In this document: positions 49,104 to 64,000 of the stretch, piece by piece
Layout: each line of letters begins with the position of its first letter
Numbering within the stretch: the stretch's first letter is position 1
Assembly (NCBI GenBank): GCA_035582835.1
Contig: JAYKAV010002918.1
Coordinates: 128,501 to 192,500 of the forward strand
Direction of reading: 5' to 3'
DNA length: 64,000 bases
Origin: Phoebastria nigripes
Taxonomy: Eukaryota > Chordata > Aves > Procellariiformes > Diomedeidae
Made by a program: the position numbers and the translations under genes
The notes under the pieces: generated by a model
Seen by the model: only the letters and a program-made list of their open reading frames with translations
The model's database searches: none
What the model was told of the DNA's origin: nothing

Positions 49104-49593
49104 TCTGCTGTATCCGAGGAGCTGCTCTGCGCAGACCACTGACACCCGCCTGCCTCAGGGCTCAGCACCCACTGTCCTGTGACCTTGGTGACAAATACGG
49201 CCCAGGGAGCCATCCCTCTGAGCCACAACCTCTTTGGGGACAGCGAGGGCTGGCGTGGATGCTTGTGTGATCTCCACAGGGTAAGAGTCTCCCAGCAGAA
49301 CCAGCAACGGTGAGAAACCTGGAGATGCGGCCACGCAGCGAGCACGGGAAGGGGGTTGATGCTACAGCGCTGAGGCCAAATAAACCCTCCCTGTCCCACC
49401 GGAGGACAGGAGGCAATGTCACATCAAGGCACTGAATAAGAGGAACGTGTAGCTAAGTCACAGCCCTGTCCCCACGATGGGGGAGAGCAGCAGGGCGAGC
49501 CGGCTGCTCCTGAGGCCGCGGTGGGAGGACAGGAGCCAGCCCTGCCCCGTGCCCCAAGCAGAGTCCCTCGCCAAGGGTGGAGCCAGTCCCGTA

Positions 49594-52500
49594 TCACTTA
49601 TGGTGCTTTTTCTTCTGTTCTTTGCGCTTCTGAGCCCTCACGTCCTTCTTCAGGCGGCTGTCGACGACCTTGAACTGGCCCTTGACGCCGGGAGGACGGC
49701 GCACCCGGGGTCCTACGCCTTTCTTAGCCACCAAGTAAGTGACCTGCCGCTTCTCCTTGGCCAGCCCAGCCTTCTTGTAGATGCTGCGGGAGAACGGCAA
49801 GAGGTGAGAACGAGACGCCAGCACCCCGGCCCAGCTCCAGCAGTTTGGCTTTGGGATGTATCCAAAGACCAGTATTAGGTCCCACCGCTCCNCTGGGCCT
49901 TTGTGCCCCAAGACAGGGCTCCCTTGCTTGCTCCCTCACCCCTCAGCCTACACCCAGATCTAGCCCAGCCCTTCCCAGCCCTGCTGGGTCACATGCGGGA
50001 GCTGTCCCCACAATCAAGCCCAGCACGACACAAAGGATCTGGATCCCAGCTTCACCACTCACCGCCGCAGCTGGGCAACCTTCTCCCTCTCCGAGATATC
50101 CACTGTGCTCACCACGGCCTCTGCTTTCTTCTTCATCTGCTCCATCTTCTTCAGCATCTGTGGGGACAGCGAGGGTGAGGGACAAGGGCAATTGGAGGAG
50201 GGATGGAGCACCTGGGAGGGGGAACAGACCACCCGTCCAGGACCACAGCCCCACTCACCCGCCGCTTCTTGCGGGCCTTGGCCTCCGCCACCTTCTTGAT
50301 GGGGCGGGCATTGATTTCACGCCAGCGCTGCCGATATGCCTCAACCGTCTGCCGGTCCACGGGTATCTGCTTGCGCCGGTGCTGCTTCTCCTCCTCTGTG
50401 AACCACTCCGGCAGCTCTCCCTCATCCTCGTTGAAGGAATACCTGGGTGGGGGGACTGAGGTGAGTTGTGAGCAGGACATGGGGTCCCCACACCAATACA
50501 TCTGCCACCCCCATGGCCTGTCTCCTGTTGGGAGACTGAATGCTGCTCCCCCTCCAGCACCCACAGCTGCAAGTACCTGTTGAAGGAGTCATCAATCAGG
50601 TCCCGCCTGGCCTTTTTGGAAGTGGCGATGACAGAGCCGAGCGCCAGGCCCTCTGCGTCCAGGACACGGGCTCTTTTCACTGCAGCATATGGACAGATTA
50701 AAGCTTGGTGTATCTGCAACCAGCCTGAGACCCAGGGAGCAGCAGCAGCCCTGCCAGCCCAGAAAAGCATGGTCTGACCCTGCCTCCTGTCCCTAAAGAG
50801 GGATTCACATGATATCACCNGGTGCACATGGGTCTAGACAACACCCCCCACTCACCTGGGTTCTCAATGGGCACCACCTCAAAGCCACACGGCTCAACAC
50901 GGCCCCGCTTCCTCTCCACCGGTGTCAGTGGCCTGCGGAGAGGAGAGTGGTCAGGGCTGGGGTCCTCACCTCCCCGCTCTCCAGGACTGGGGAGCTGNGG
51001 GAGAACATCCAGGCTGCCCCCTCGCAGCCCTCACCTCTCCTCATCGCTGCTGCTGTCATCATCACTGCTCTGCTCATCCTGCGCTTTACCAGCGTCAGGT
51101 CCTGTGTCTGCAGCAGGCGGGGGCTCAGCTGGAGCTTCCTCCTGGGGTACCTTCTTCTTCTGCCCTTTCCTTGTTGCTTTGTCTGGGGAACAGGAACCAC
51201 TGGGTGAGAAAGGGTTGAGGCAGACCCCACTACAGATCATTCCCCTAGAGACCCAGCTCATTAACCCTACACTAATGCCAGCTCATTAACTGTGTAATGA
51301 TACAGGCTGAAAACAACCTCTGGAGATCTCCGGTCCTGCTCAGAGCAGCGTCCATATCATGGTTTGATCCAGTGCCCCAGACCGGGCCATGGGGCTGTCC
51401 CTCTGTGGCCCCCGCCAGCGACGCAGCCCCCCACTAACCTCTCTGAGACTCGCGCTGTCTCTCAGCCAACATCTGCGACTGCCCCAGCTCCAGGTCCTCA
51501 TCCGCATCGTCCTCGATGCCGGCAAAGGCATCCTGGGGATGGGGAGCAGCGGGTCAGGGGACGCAGGGCAGACCTGGGGAGCTGCTGGGGGCAAGGCTGC
51601 CCTGTCATTTCTGGCCCAATAGGACTCTCACCTTCCCAAACCACAGGCTGGTCTGCCGTTCCTCCAGCACCGACTTCTCCTCCAGGGGCACCAGCAGGGG
51701 ATTCTCCTCTTCCTCCCCTTCCTCCTCCTCTTCCTTCTGCTTAAACTTCACCCTGTGACAGACAGCAGCAGGATCAGTGCTCCCCAGCCAGGACAGGGCG
51801 GGCCCAATGCCAGACTCCAGAGCTGCTCCAAAGGAAGCCCCAGCCCCAGGGAGGCCTCTCCTGGCTCTCACCTCTTTGCACCCTGCTCTCGCCTTTCCCG
51901 CTCCAGCCGGCGCTGACGGGCCTCTATCTCAACCAGCTCCTCCGGATCTAGATCACTGGCCAGGGACACATCATCCTCTTCTTCGTTATCCGAGACATAA
52001 ATGTCATCGTCCCCGGGTCCTATCTCCAGCAAGGCATCTGCTGATGCCATGTCCCCCCGGGTCACCTCGTTCAGCAGCTGCAACACAAGTGAGACGAGTC
52101 ACAACCTCCAGTCCGTCACTGTCCNGGCCCCGATGGCTCTGGGAGCCTGGCCCACCCCTGCCCCACACACCGGGGTCCTGTGGATAGTCCGGAGAGAGAA
52201 CATGCTGGTGTCACCGTCATCGGCAATGGAGACACCAGGGAGGTCCATCTTCAGCTCCACGCGCTCACGCTGCTTCCGCTGTTCCTTCAGGATCTTCTTC
52301 TTCTTTCTGGAGAAGGAGGCAAAGGAATGAGGCTACACTGCCCCACTCCCCCCCCTCTCCCACCCACATCCCAGTGGCTCATCCACTGCCACATCGGTGC
52401 CAGATCTCCCCCAGGACTGGGGACACAGCAGCACGATCATCCCTCTGTGAGGGGTCCCCAACCCTGGGGCAAAGGGGGCCCACGCCAGCTTGGAACAGCT

Positions 52501-55500
52501 GCTTCACCTGCCCGGAGGAGCAGATNACCCCAAGGACCCCAGACCCACAAACCCCACCTGCTGTCAACAGAGGGACAGGCTCAGACACAACCACCNTCTG
52601 TCCCCATGGCTAGAGTCCCCCTGTGCTCTGCTAGCCCCGTACTTTCCCATCTCTCCTCATCTGAGCTCTTTTTACCTCTTTAACTCTGCCAGCTCCTTGG
52701 CCTTCATCTCTGCCAATGCCAGCTCTACCTCCTCCTCTTCCTCTTTCACCACCTCATCAGCTGCAGCTTTTGGCGACGTCTTCTTCTCCTTCTTCTCCTC
52801 CTCTTTGCCTTCCTCCTCTTCACCGGAGCTCAGGCTGCCAAAAGGAAGGAGCTCAGACCATCTCTCCTGGTGGCAGGCCCATCCCACCATGTTGGCGCTC
52901 TGGGGCAACCCTGTTGTTCCTACTTGATATCCAGCTCCTTTGCCTGCTCTTTCAGCTTTTTGGCCAAAAAACGCCGCAACTTCGTCCTCCAGTTCAGCAG
53001 GGCTCTGTGCGGGGAGGCAGACTGTTAGAGACACTCACCGGGCCCAGCATAACACGCTGTCCCAGTCCCGCCCAGTACCTGAGCTCTTTGCGTCCCAGCA
53101 CGCGGATATCCTTGCAGCACTGACGCAGCTCCTCCGTGGTGGAACTGTGATTCTCCAGCTCGCTGTCCCCCAGTGTGATCTGGACGGAGCAGAGGGAAAG
53201 GGCCGTTACGCCTGAGCCCCAGCTCCTGCCCTGCCTCCCCTCNGCAAGAACAGGAACGGGGCCATTGCTGGGGCTCCTGGCTCCCTCTGTTCATCACTCT
53301 GTGCTCCTGGGGACGTCTCAGGGGCCACCAAGGTCCCCATCACTTCAGGCACTCGCCTCGTTGGCCTTGGAGAGGAAGTCCACGGGGTTGGGAGCCTTGA
53401 GGAAGTCCATCAGGGTGAAGCGGTGGTAGAGGGTCGTGTCACCATCTGCGTAGCCTTCTGCCTACAGGAGGAAAGAGCTGTATGAGCCATAGCAGGGCAC
53501 ATACAAGCAGCTTCAACCATCCCTAAAGGATGAACGACGTCACGAACTCATGTCCTGCTGCACTCATGTCGTGCCCATTAGGGACGAGGGCAAGTTACCA
53601 GCCCCAACCTGCCAGCTCCATGGCGTCTCCCAGTCCTACCTCAGACTCAGAGAGGTGACAGCAATAGAGGTTTGTGTGCGTCAGGCCCAGCGGAGGCCAC
53701 TTGACATGGTCTTTACTGTCCTGTGTCCTGAAGACACCTCACAAAGACACAAATACAGTGGCCAACCATTGTAGGGAGGGTTTTACCTATCTATGACCAG
53801 CCTCACAACTTCTTCACTGCTTCCCCATCACTATACCGCCTTCTAAGACTGTAAACCTCCCCAAAACTGGCTCTTCCACCACTTCGCATCCCCAGACCTT
53901 TCATTTTCCTGAGCAACTTTGCTTATTACAATCTTTTTGGCCCCAATCCCCAGCTCCTTTAGCGTGTGTTTGGCCTTGCTGCCCAGCGAAGCAAACTCAT
54001 ACCTTTGGCTTCTTTTTGCTGACCAGCTCACTAACAGACTTAGTCTGAACCTCCACCTCCTTGAAGGCGTATTTTGGGTCAAAGAACTTGCTATCGATTT
54101 TGTCTGGAGCCTGATAACCTGTGATAGAGAAATCAGAAACCTCAGCAGGTTTTTCCCAGCCCCATCCCAGTGGCTGCAGGTCCCCCCGGCTGCTCACCCT
54201 GGCACACCACAAAGATCTCAGCGGACTCGTTGCGGGAAGCTTGGGGCTTGGTGGCCTGGACCTTGTGGAAGAACTGCTGGAAGATCCAGAGAAGAGGCTG
54301 GTAGTCCCGGGAACGAAAAACCTTGGTGATGAACCAGCCGCCTTTACAGAGGAATTCGCAGGCCAGTTTCAGGGCCATAAGGGTCAGGTTGGCTGGAGAA
54401 GGAGAGAAGAGCAGTCAGCAGTCGTCACTGTCCCCACTGCCCAGCTCCCGGTCCCACAGCGCACACTGCTGCCACCCTGCACTGCTGGGGTATGAGATGT
54501 GCCTGCCCTCGTACCCCCCCTGACCGTGCCAAGCCACACGCCAGCCTCAGGCGGGCCCCACCTTGGGAGTAGGCATCATGCACCCAGCTGGCTCCCACGT
54601 TGGGTGCTCCGTCGTTCAGCACCACGTCCACCTTCCACGTCTGCAGCTCCTTGCGCAGGGCCTGAGGGATGGGGACACACGTTTGTCCCACTAACCCCTC
54701 TGAAAGAACCAACAGGCAGCACCCCCATCCATGTCAGCTCAGCTCAGCTCCCTGTCACGGTTCTACCAGACCGGCGCGTGACGCTCGGGGCAGGGGAGAC
54801 AGGTTCTTACCTGGCGGCACTTCTCAGTGGTGATGTCCTCCTGCAGCGTCACTACATTGGGAATGGGCTTGATGGGGACCAAGTCCACCCCTGGCATAAA
54901 GAAGAGATGTGAACACCACAACCTCGCAAAACCAGGCTCCAGCCCATCCCACGTGGCTTCCACACCTGCCCTCTCCTCCTACCAGGATCCCCAAAATCCA
55001 GCATTCCCTTCTTTTGGCCTCATCCAGGGACTGCAGTGGAGGTCCCTGCCCCCAGCCCAGCCCTCACCCATCACTCACCAATGATCAAGCTGGAAACCGG
55101 CATGAACTTGGAAGCCACCTGCAGCCTAGAAACAACAGAAAGGATCAAAGCTACAGCAGAATCCCAGGAGAGCCCCCCAGCCTTGAACTGCGCTGCCCGG
55201 GTGTCTGGGATCAGCTTTGGCATCGAGGACAGAAACTGAGATGAGCCACCACAACACAAAACACAAAAGCCACTTCACAATGAGATCCCAGGGCAGCTGG
55301 TGGCACTGGGCTGTGACTTGGGGCCCTGACACCACTCACCACCCGCCGGGGGCTGCACACAGGTCCAGCAGCGCTCGGGCCTTCTGCAGGAACTGGAACT
55401 TCCTATTGAGCTGGAGAAGCTTGAAGGAGGAGCGGGAGCGAAAGCCTGTGGGAGGGAGACGGTGGGTTACGGACTACCGAGGTTATGGGTTACCGGGGCC

Positions 55501-55607
55501 GCAGCCCCCCTGCCCTGCAGCGAGCGGGCAGGCCCCTCACCTGTCTCCTTGGCCAGGTGGTAAAACTTGTCCCTCCGGCTCTTGCCCAATTTGCTTTTCT
55601 TGCCCAT
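49594..55607 (-). CDS. FTSJ3: pre-rRNA 2'-O-ribose methyltransferase FTSJ3 (Spb1 homologue)
   Basis: 21 coding exons in transcript order: 55541-55607, 55340-55445, 55079-55125, 54811-54890, 54562-54661, 54198-54392, 54003-54118, 53357-53461, 53079-53179, 52924-53004, 52676-52834, 52171-52306, 51872-52077, 51632-51752, 51439-51532, 51035-51182, 50856-50932, 50577-50679, 50259-50442, 50063-50157, 49594-49783. That is 2511 nt, 836 aa (human about 847). A nucleolar enzyme of the RrmJ/Spb1 family that acts in pre-rRNA processing. The SAM-binding [10 protein letters not shown] follows FKLLQLN (catalytic Lys). [17 protein letters not shown] carries the catalytic Asp, and GGWFITKVF the second Lys. 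The middle is acidic and low-complexity (Glu-rich, [13 protein letters not shown]). The C-terminal Spb1 domain has [33 protein letters not shown] and a basic KEQKKKHHK end. The exon 8 donor is GC (GCGAGT). Head to head with PSMC5. Confidence 0.97.
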
Positions 55608-56223
55608 GGCGGCGCCGGGTGGGGCCCTCCGCGGGGTCGGGACCTGCTGTCAGCCGCCGGCACGGACCTGAGGGAAGCAGACGGGGTGAGCTCGGGGCGA
55701 AAGCGAGGGACGGCCCGGTGTCCCCCCACGACCTCCCCAGGCGAACCCCAGCGTCCCCTCCGTGTTCCCCCGCTACCCCCAGCCCACCCCGGCCCCGTGT
55801 CCCCCCAAGGCCTACCCGCACCCCGGTGCCCCCCGGAGGCGTACCCCGGCCCCGCAGCCCACCGAAGCCTTCCAGCCTACCCCGGCCCGGGGTCCCCGCA
55901 CCGCCCCGGCGTCCGCCCTTCCCCCGCCCGGGCCGCAGCCGCTGCCGCTGCCCCCGGCGCTCACACGCGATCCCGATCGCGACCCCGACGCCGCCGCGTG
56001 CCCGCGCCGTCTTCCCGGCGTGCCTCGCGCGAGGCACGCAACTTCCGCTTCCAGTCACCCTCGGCGCCATCTTGGGAGTGGCGCGTCACTACTACCGGGT
56101 CCAGGCAGGCTGCCGCGGGCGGAAGAAGGGGGAAGGATAACGAGTCCCCTCGGAGGCGCGTCTACAGCCTGTCCTGGCACGACTGGTGCGTCGGGATGCA
56201 GAGAAATCACCTTTGACCGTACC

Positions 56224-56233
56224 AAGATGGCGG
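56224..56233 (+). promoter_or_regulatory. YY1 site AAGATGGCGG
   Basis: Exact match to the extended YY1 core on the plus strand. Reverse-orientation copies (GCCATCTT) lie at 56065-56073 and 56415-56422. Confidence 0.65.
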
Positions 56234-56261
56234 CAAGGCCCGACCCGAGCGAGCCACTGAC

Positions 56262-56272
56262 GCGCATGCGCA
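56262..56272. promoter_or_regulatory. NRF1 site GCGCATGCGCA
   Basis: Matches the palindromic NRF1 core in the shared promoter, about 200 bases before the PSMC5 start codon. Confidence 0.75.
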
Positions 56273-56294
56273 CTTAACCCTGCCGGCGCCGCAC

Positions 56295-56305
56295 TGCGCA
56301 TGCGC
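56295..56305. promoter_or_regulatory. NRF1 site TGCGCATGCGC
   Basis: A second palindromic NRF1 core, 33 bases from the first. Paired NRF1 sites are frequent in CpG-island housekeeping promoters. Confidence 0.75.
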
Positions 56306-56468
56306 TCTCCTCGCCTCGGGGCGCGAGGCGTTCAGCGCCTGTGTTGCGGCGGGGAGGGGAAGTGACGCCATCACGCCCGGCGCGCGGGGGGCGGGCAGCG
56401 GAAGGAGGGCGGCGGCCATCTTTAGTGCCGGCAGGAGCGGCGCCGGCGTCCCGATGCCGGCGGAGAAG

Positions 56469-60335
<3,867 letters not shown>

Positions 60336-60374
60336 CGGTGAGGCTGGGGCTGCTCCTCGGGCTGCGTTGTCTCT

Positions 60375-60380
60375 AATAAA
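60375..60380 (+). terminator. poly(A) signal AATAAA of PSMC5
   Basis: Canonical hexamer 40 bases after the stop, giving a very short 3' UTR. A GT-rich downstream element (tgcgcctgtgcgctg) follows. Confidence 0.9.
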
Positions 60381-60460
60381 GTGCTGCTATGGCTGCGCCT
60401 GTGCGCTGATTTGGGGAAAGGGCGAGGCTGCAGGACTCCAGCACACACAGACACACACCG

Positions 60461-61617
60461 CTGCTGCTAACTGGTTTTATTAGAAAATATCCAAAATAGA
60501 CAAAAAATGGTTACACAAGAGGCAGAGCAGGCACCCCTGAGCCGAACACCCTGGGAATATGTAAACGCCCCCCTCCCCTCTGCCTGCGACCGCCTGGGGG
60601 AGGCAGAGCTGCTCTGGCCACACCCTGAGGAGCGTGCGGGCAGGGGGCCAGCGGGGTTAAGGCACTTCAGCGGGTCCGGCGGGCGGTGGCACCGTCCCCT
60701 CAGCCCAGCGCTGTGGTCCCCTCGCTCCCCAGCAGCTCCAGTTCCCTCGGTGCCCCCGCTGCCCGGTGCGGCGCGTCCAGAGCCCCGGTGACCCCGCTGC
60801 CCGCAGGCTCCTGGGGGCAGAGCTGCCCCCCTGAGACCTCGTATCACTCACAAGACGAGTCGCTAATTATATAAAACAGCAGGGGGGGTGGAGTAATCAA
60901 CTGATTGTCAAAAACTTAACGCTAAAAAACTTGGTTACCTATAAAAAGAACAGCTTGGGCCGAGCCAGCCCTCTGAGAACACCACGAACCACTGCATAGA
61001 TTGAGGCAATGAGTGCAGTAAGAGGAACTCAATATATTAATCAAATACAAACCCACTGTACAAAACGCTTCCTTTTTTTATAAAACCTGTTCACAAAAAT
61101 AGTGCAAAACATCGGGCACCAGCGAGGGAAGGGGGCTGGCGTTTGGAATGACAAAACTTTGGTTGAAGAGGGGCAGGGCCGGGCCTGCCTTCACGGCGGC
61201 TGGGAGAGGCTGGGCTCAGGGAGGGCTGGCAGGGCAGGCAGCGGCTCCCGGTCAGCACGAGCGGCTTTTCCCTGCTGGGCAGCAACTCCAGGAGGGCTTT
61301 TGGCCAGAGGAGGGGAGCGAGCAGGAGGGCTGCGTTCAGTGCTACGGGGAAGAGGCGAACGGCACGATGCAAAAGCAGGACGCGTTAATGCAGCAGAAGG
61401 GCTGCAGCGGGACTTTGGGGGGAACCGGGGGACCCTCCGCTGTGCTCTGCCTGTGGCTAGAGCTTCCCGGCCAAGGGGAACCCAGGGGTGCTAGTGGCTC
61501 CGAATCCCTCCAGGCACATAGGGTTTGTGCAAGTGCTGTATTTGATTCCAGTAAGAAGTACCGTCAGGCTCAGGCAGCAGGGAGAGGAGAAGGAGCTCCC
61601 GAGCCCCCGCTGGCCCC
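60461..61617 (-). other. SMARCD2: SMARCD2 3' untranslated region
   Basis: About 1.15 kb from the stop codon at 61618 down to just past the AATAAA at 60476-60481. The part at 60840-61110 is AT-rich. No ORF with homology was found. Confidence 0.75.
60476..60481 (-). terminator. poly(A) signal AATAAA of SMARCD2
   Basis: tttatt on the plus strand reads AATAAA on the minus strand. It sits 96 bases from the oppositely oriented PSMC5 signal, so the two transcripts end tail to tail. Confidence 0.85.
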
Positions 61618-64000
61618 TTAGGTGAGGCGGATCCCGAGCACTTGTTCCAGTTCCTGCCGACGCTGCTGGACCTGGAGGAGANGAGGGCAGTCAGGCAGGG
61701 AGAGAGAGCTGCCCCGGCCACCCCCCCGCTGCCATCCCAACCTGCTGCAGCACCCCCGCGGCACAGCACGGAGCCCACCTTGGCGAAGATGTGTCTGCCC
61801 ACAGCCTCCTGCGCCCAGGGCTGCTGGTAGAACTCGGCTCGTCGCTCCTCCTCAGGGTTCCCGATCACATCTGTTATAATCTGAGCAAAACACAGGGGGG
61901 TGGGGGACACACGGGGTGAGCGCCAGGGCTGGACCCCCCCCCAGCCCCTCGCCCTGCCCAGCCCCAGGGTTTTACCTTGAGGTCCCTCCTCTGGGATTTG
62001 ATCCATTCCTGGATGAAATCCTGCGGGTTGTTGCTGAAGCTCAGCATGAAATCGCGCTGCGTCTTCAGCTGGTTGATGGATTCGATGGTCTCGTGAATCT
62101 AGGGAGATGACAAGGGGTGAGGGGCAGCTGTGTCCCCCCCCAGAACAGGACACCAAGCTCCCGCCAGCTCTGTGGTGCAGCTTTGAAGTGCCACCCTGCT
62201 GCCACCCTGGCTGGGTCCCCGCACCTTGGCGTCCAGGGAGGCGATCTCCTGCTGGTTGGTGGTGGAAGCCAGGAAGTTGCTCATCTGAGCTTTCAGGGGA
62301 TCATCCACCTCCACGTCGATGTCGTAGCAGGCTGTCTTCTTCTGGTCATTGGGGTCCACGCTGGGAGGAAACAGGGTGTTAGGGGGACATCCTCAGCCTC
62401 CACCCTGCTGTAGGGGTGGATCAGCTCCCCTGATGGCAACACGAGTTCTGCCCCAAGAAGCCCCCAAATTTGTTTGGCTGATTCTTCCCCTCCCAAGTGA
62501 CTTGTGCTCACTGCTACTTTGGGCTGGAGACCTCGCAGCACCTGCAGGTACTGCCCTCCCCTCCTGCACCCCACTGGGGAGGTACCCTGCCCCTCCACCC
62601 CACAGAGCCCCCCCAGCCCCGGGGAACACTGCCCAGCATGTCCCCTGCCCCTACCTGATGGTGTGGTTGATGATGATGGGATCTGGGTGCTGCAGGAGCC
62701 CCGCCAGCTTCATGGGGATCTCAGAGAAGCGCATGCGGACNCAGTTAAAGATCTGGAGGGGCAAAGCAGAGCGTTTGCTGTCTGTGGCAGGGGCTCCTTC
62801 CTCCCCCACAGGAGGAGGAGACTTGCCCAGCCCTGGTTTGTGCACGGCAAGCTGATGGATGCAAGCCCCTGGGGAAGGGGCATAAATTGAGACTGGGCAG
62901 TCTGGAGTGCCTGTTTTGAGCCAGAAAAGATGCTTTTTCTGGCCTTACTGGAGGCAGGAAGGGTGCTCTCCTCCCAGCAAAGCGCGCTAGTGCTGCAGGG
63001 CGAAGGCTGACCTGGCGGAAGTAGCGGTTGCAGTTGATGTACTCCTTCTCGTGACTGTCCTGCAGCTTGTTATGCTTGATGTAGAGCCAGAGCGCCTGCA
63101 TGATGCTGGCACGGGTCTGGGTGTGCACCCCGAGCAGGCGAGCCAGGCGAGGGTCCAGTTTGTACTGTGGTGGCTGCAGGGACAGGCAGGATGAAGAGGG
63201 TTTGGCACTTGGAAGGGCCCCTCCTGTGGGCATGCTGCCCCACACAGCCCTTGTGTCACCGTAGGCTGCAAAGTCTGTGCNTGGAGCTCTCTGTGCTCCT
63301 TTCCAACCCCACAGTCCCGCAATGGCCTCATATTAAGGCTCTGCCCCAGCCCAGGCCCATTTGCCCTCACCAGACCTCCCCGCACAGACAAGCCGTGCTG
63401 GAGGAAGGGCAGCAGGGTACAGCCAGCACCTGCACGGCCCCAGGGCCCCTACCTGGTGATCCAGCATGAGCAGCAGAGTGCATTTCACATTGACATCACC
63501 GGGACGCTTCACTTGGAAGCCATCAGTCTCCTGGGTTGTGGGCAGCCGGTGCCACTATGAGAGACCAAGGGGACACTGGTCACCTCAGGACCATGACAAG
63601 CCACCTGCTAATGGGATTTGGGGTCTGCAGCCAGGAGCAGAGAGCACCAGTGCTTGGCTCTGTGCAGGGGTCTAGCAGAGGCAGACAGCCTGGATCCCAC
63701 CCCAGTGGGCTTCAGCCAAGACCCAAAAAAGGTCTGATCCCACTCACAGGCAGCGCTTAATCTGCGCGAGGACCTTCCAGCCAGGCAGTGGGCTGGGAGG
63801 CAACAGGGGAGACCCTTCTCCCCACTTGGCGCTGGGATGCACAGATGAGCCTTNCTGTGGCATCATCACCTGTGTTGGGCCTCATATTTGCAAATCTGTG
63901 AGGCCCAGAGCTGCCCAAGCTGCCTCTCAGAGCCACGTCTCGCTGCAGCCCCACACCTCTCGGCTCTAGCTGCATACTTGTGGGCATGAGGGGGTCAAGA
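61618..64000 (-). CDS. SMARCD2: SWI/SNF subunit BAF60b, C-terminal seven exons (partial)
   Basis: Coding exons in transcript order: 63453-63554, 63012-63173, 62655-62752, 62225-62360, 61976-62098, 61779-61880 and 61618-61671, encoding 258 aa plus the stop. The start of the gene lies beyond 64000, and no exon was seen between 63555 and 64000. BAF60 proteins tether transcription factors to BAF/PBAF chromatin remodellers in the nucleus. [20 protein letters not shown] leads into the SWIB/MDM2-like domain ([44 protein letters not shown]). [19 protein letters not shown], the [12 protein letters not shown] coiled segment and [20 protein letters not shown] follow, and the protein ends in [33 protein letters not shown] wording and synteny with PSMC5 identify SMARCD2 rather than SMARCD1 or SMARCD3. 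One codon in 62655-62752 contains an N. Confidence 0.95.

Larger units (their letters stand above)
48052..49593. other. macroglobulin 3' UTR and spacer to FTSJ3
   Basis: The 3' UTR runs to about 48755, after the AATAAA at 48729-48734. The rest is the convergent spacer and the FTSJ3 3' UTR on the other strand. A plus-strand AATAAA at about 49378-49383 has no gene to serve. No additional gene was seen. Confidence 0.6.
55608..56468. promoter_or_regulatory. CpG-island bidirectional promoter of FTSJ3 and PSMC5
   Basis: Only 861 bases separate the two divergent start codons. The stretch is very GC- and CpG-rich with no TATA box, and CpG richness continues into PSMC5 intron 1. It carries two NRF1 palindromes and four YY1-type AAGATGGC/GCCATCTT motifs (56065-56073, 56224-56233, 56415-56422, and one overlapping the PSMC5 start at 56464-56474). 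A CRE-like gaagtgacgccatcac lies near 56359, and an ETS-like acttccgcttcc near 56041. This is the usual architecture of paired housekeeping genes. Confidence 0.85.

Noticed and set aside
53843..54082. Extra FTSJ3 coding sequence ([13 protein letters not shown]) beyond exon 7
   Set aside because: The exon ends at the GTATGA donor and joins [15 protein letters not shown] as in other FTSJ3 proteins; the stretch is intron read-through.
55217..56216. Pro/Arg-rich plus-strand ORFs across the FTSJ3 first exon and promoter
   Set aside because: CpG-island composition effect, antisense to FTSJ3 exons; no homology recognised.

Overview
The window is eukaryotic nuclear DNA from a vertebrate, most probably a bird. 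The genes are split into short exons with consensus splice sites, introns are compact, and GC content is high. Human-type SINEs and LINEs were not seen. The layout fits an avian microchromosome segment equivalent to human 17q23. I found no CRISPR array, operon, viral gene, tRNA or rRNA. About one isolated N per kilobase is scattered through the sequence.

Layout: (1) 646-9407, minus: the 5' seven coding exons of a class B1 (secretin-family) peptide-hormone receptor, nearest by eye to GHRH/PRP/VIP-type receptors; it runs off the left edge. (2) 9408-16940: gene-free, with simple repeats and AT-rich islands. (3) 16941-21084, plus: PRR29, six exons. A near-perfect 88-base palindrome lies about 100 bases after its stop. 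(4) 24095-28269, plus: a complete six-exon AGPAT1-like acyltransferase. (5) 30014-33281, plus: a broken, internally deleted copy of an alpha-2-macroglobulin gene. (6) 35791-48051, plus: a complete 36-exon alpha-2-macroglobulin-family protease inhibitor (1492 codons before the stop) with an intact thioester and a collagen-like stretch in its bait region. (7) 49594-55607, minus: FTSJ3, 21 coding exons. (8) 55608-56468: a CpG-rich bidirectional promoter with NRF1 and YY1 sites. (9) 56469-60335, plus: PSMC5, 12 exons, 406 aa. (10) 60461-64000, minus: 3' UTR and last seven coding exons of SMARCD2, which runs off the right edge.

The right end is a housekeeping block: FTSJ3 (rRNA 2'-O-methyltransferase), PSMC5 (19S proteasome ATPase Rpt6) and SMARCD2 (SWI/SNF BAF60b). 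FTSJ3 and PSMC5 are head to head, and PSMC5 and SMARCD2 end tail to tail within about 100 bases. The left and centre hold lineage-specific or tissue-type genes: a secretin-family receptor, PRR29, a lipid acyltransferase and a duplicated macroglobulin.

All coordinates were worked out by eye from splice signals, reading phase and remembered family sequences. Exon edges are usually exact where phases close. Family assignments at paralogue level (which class B1 receptor, which A2M relative) are less certain.
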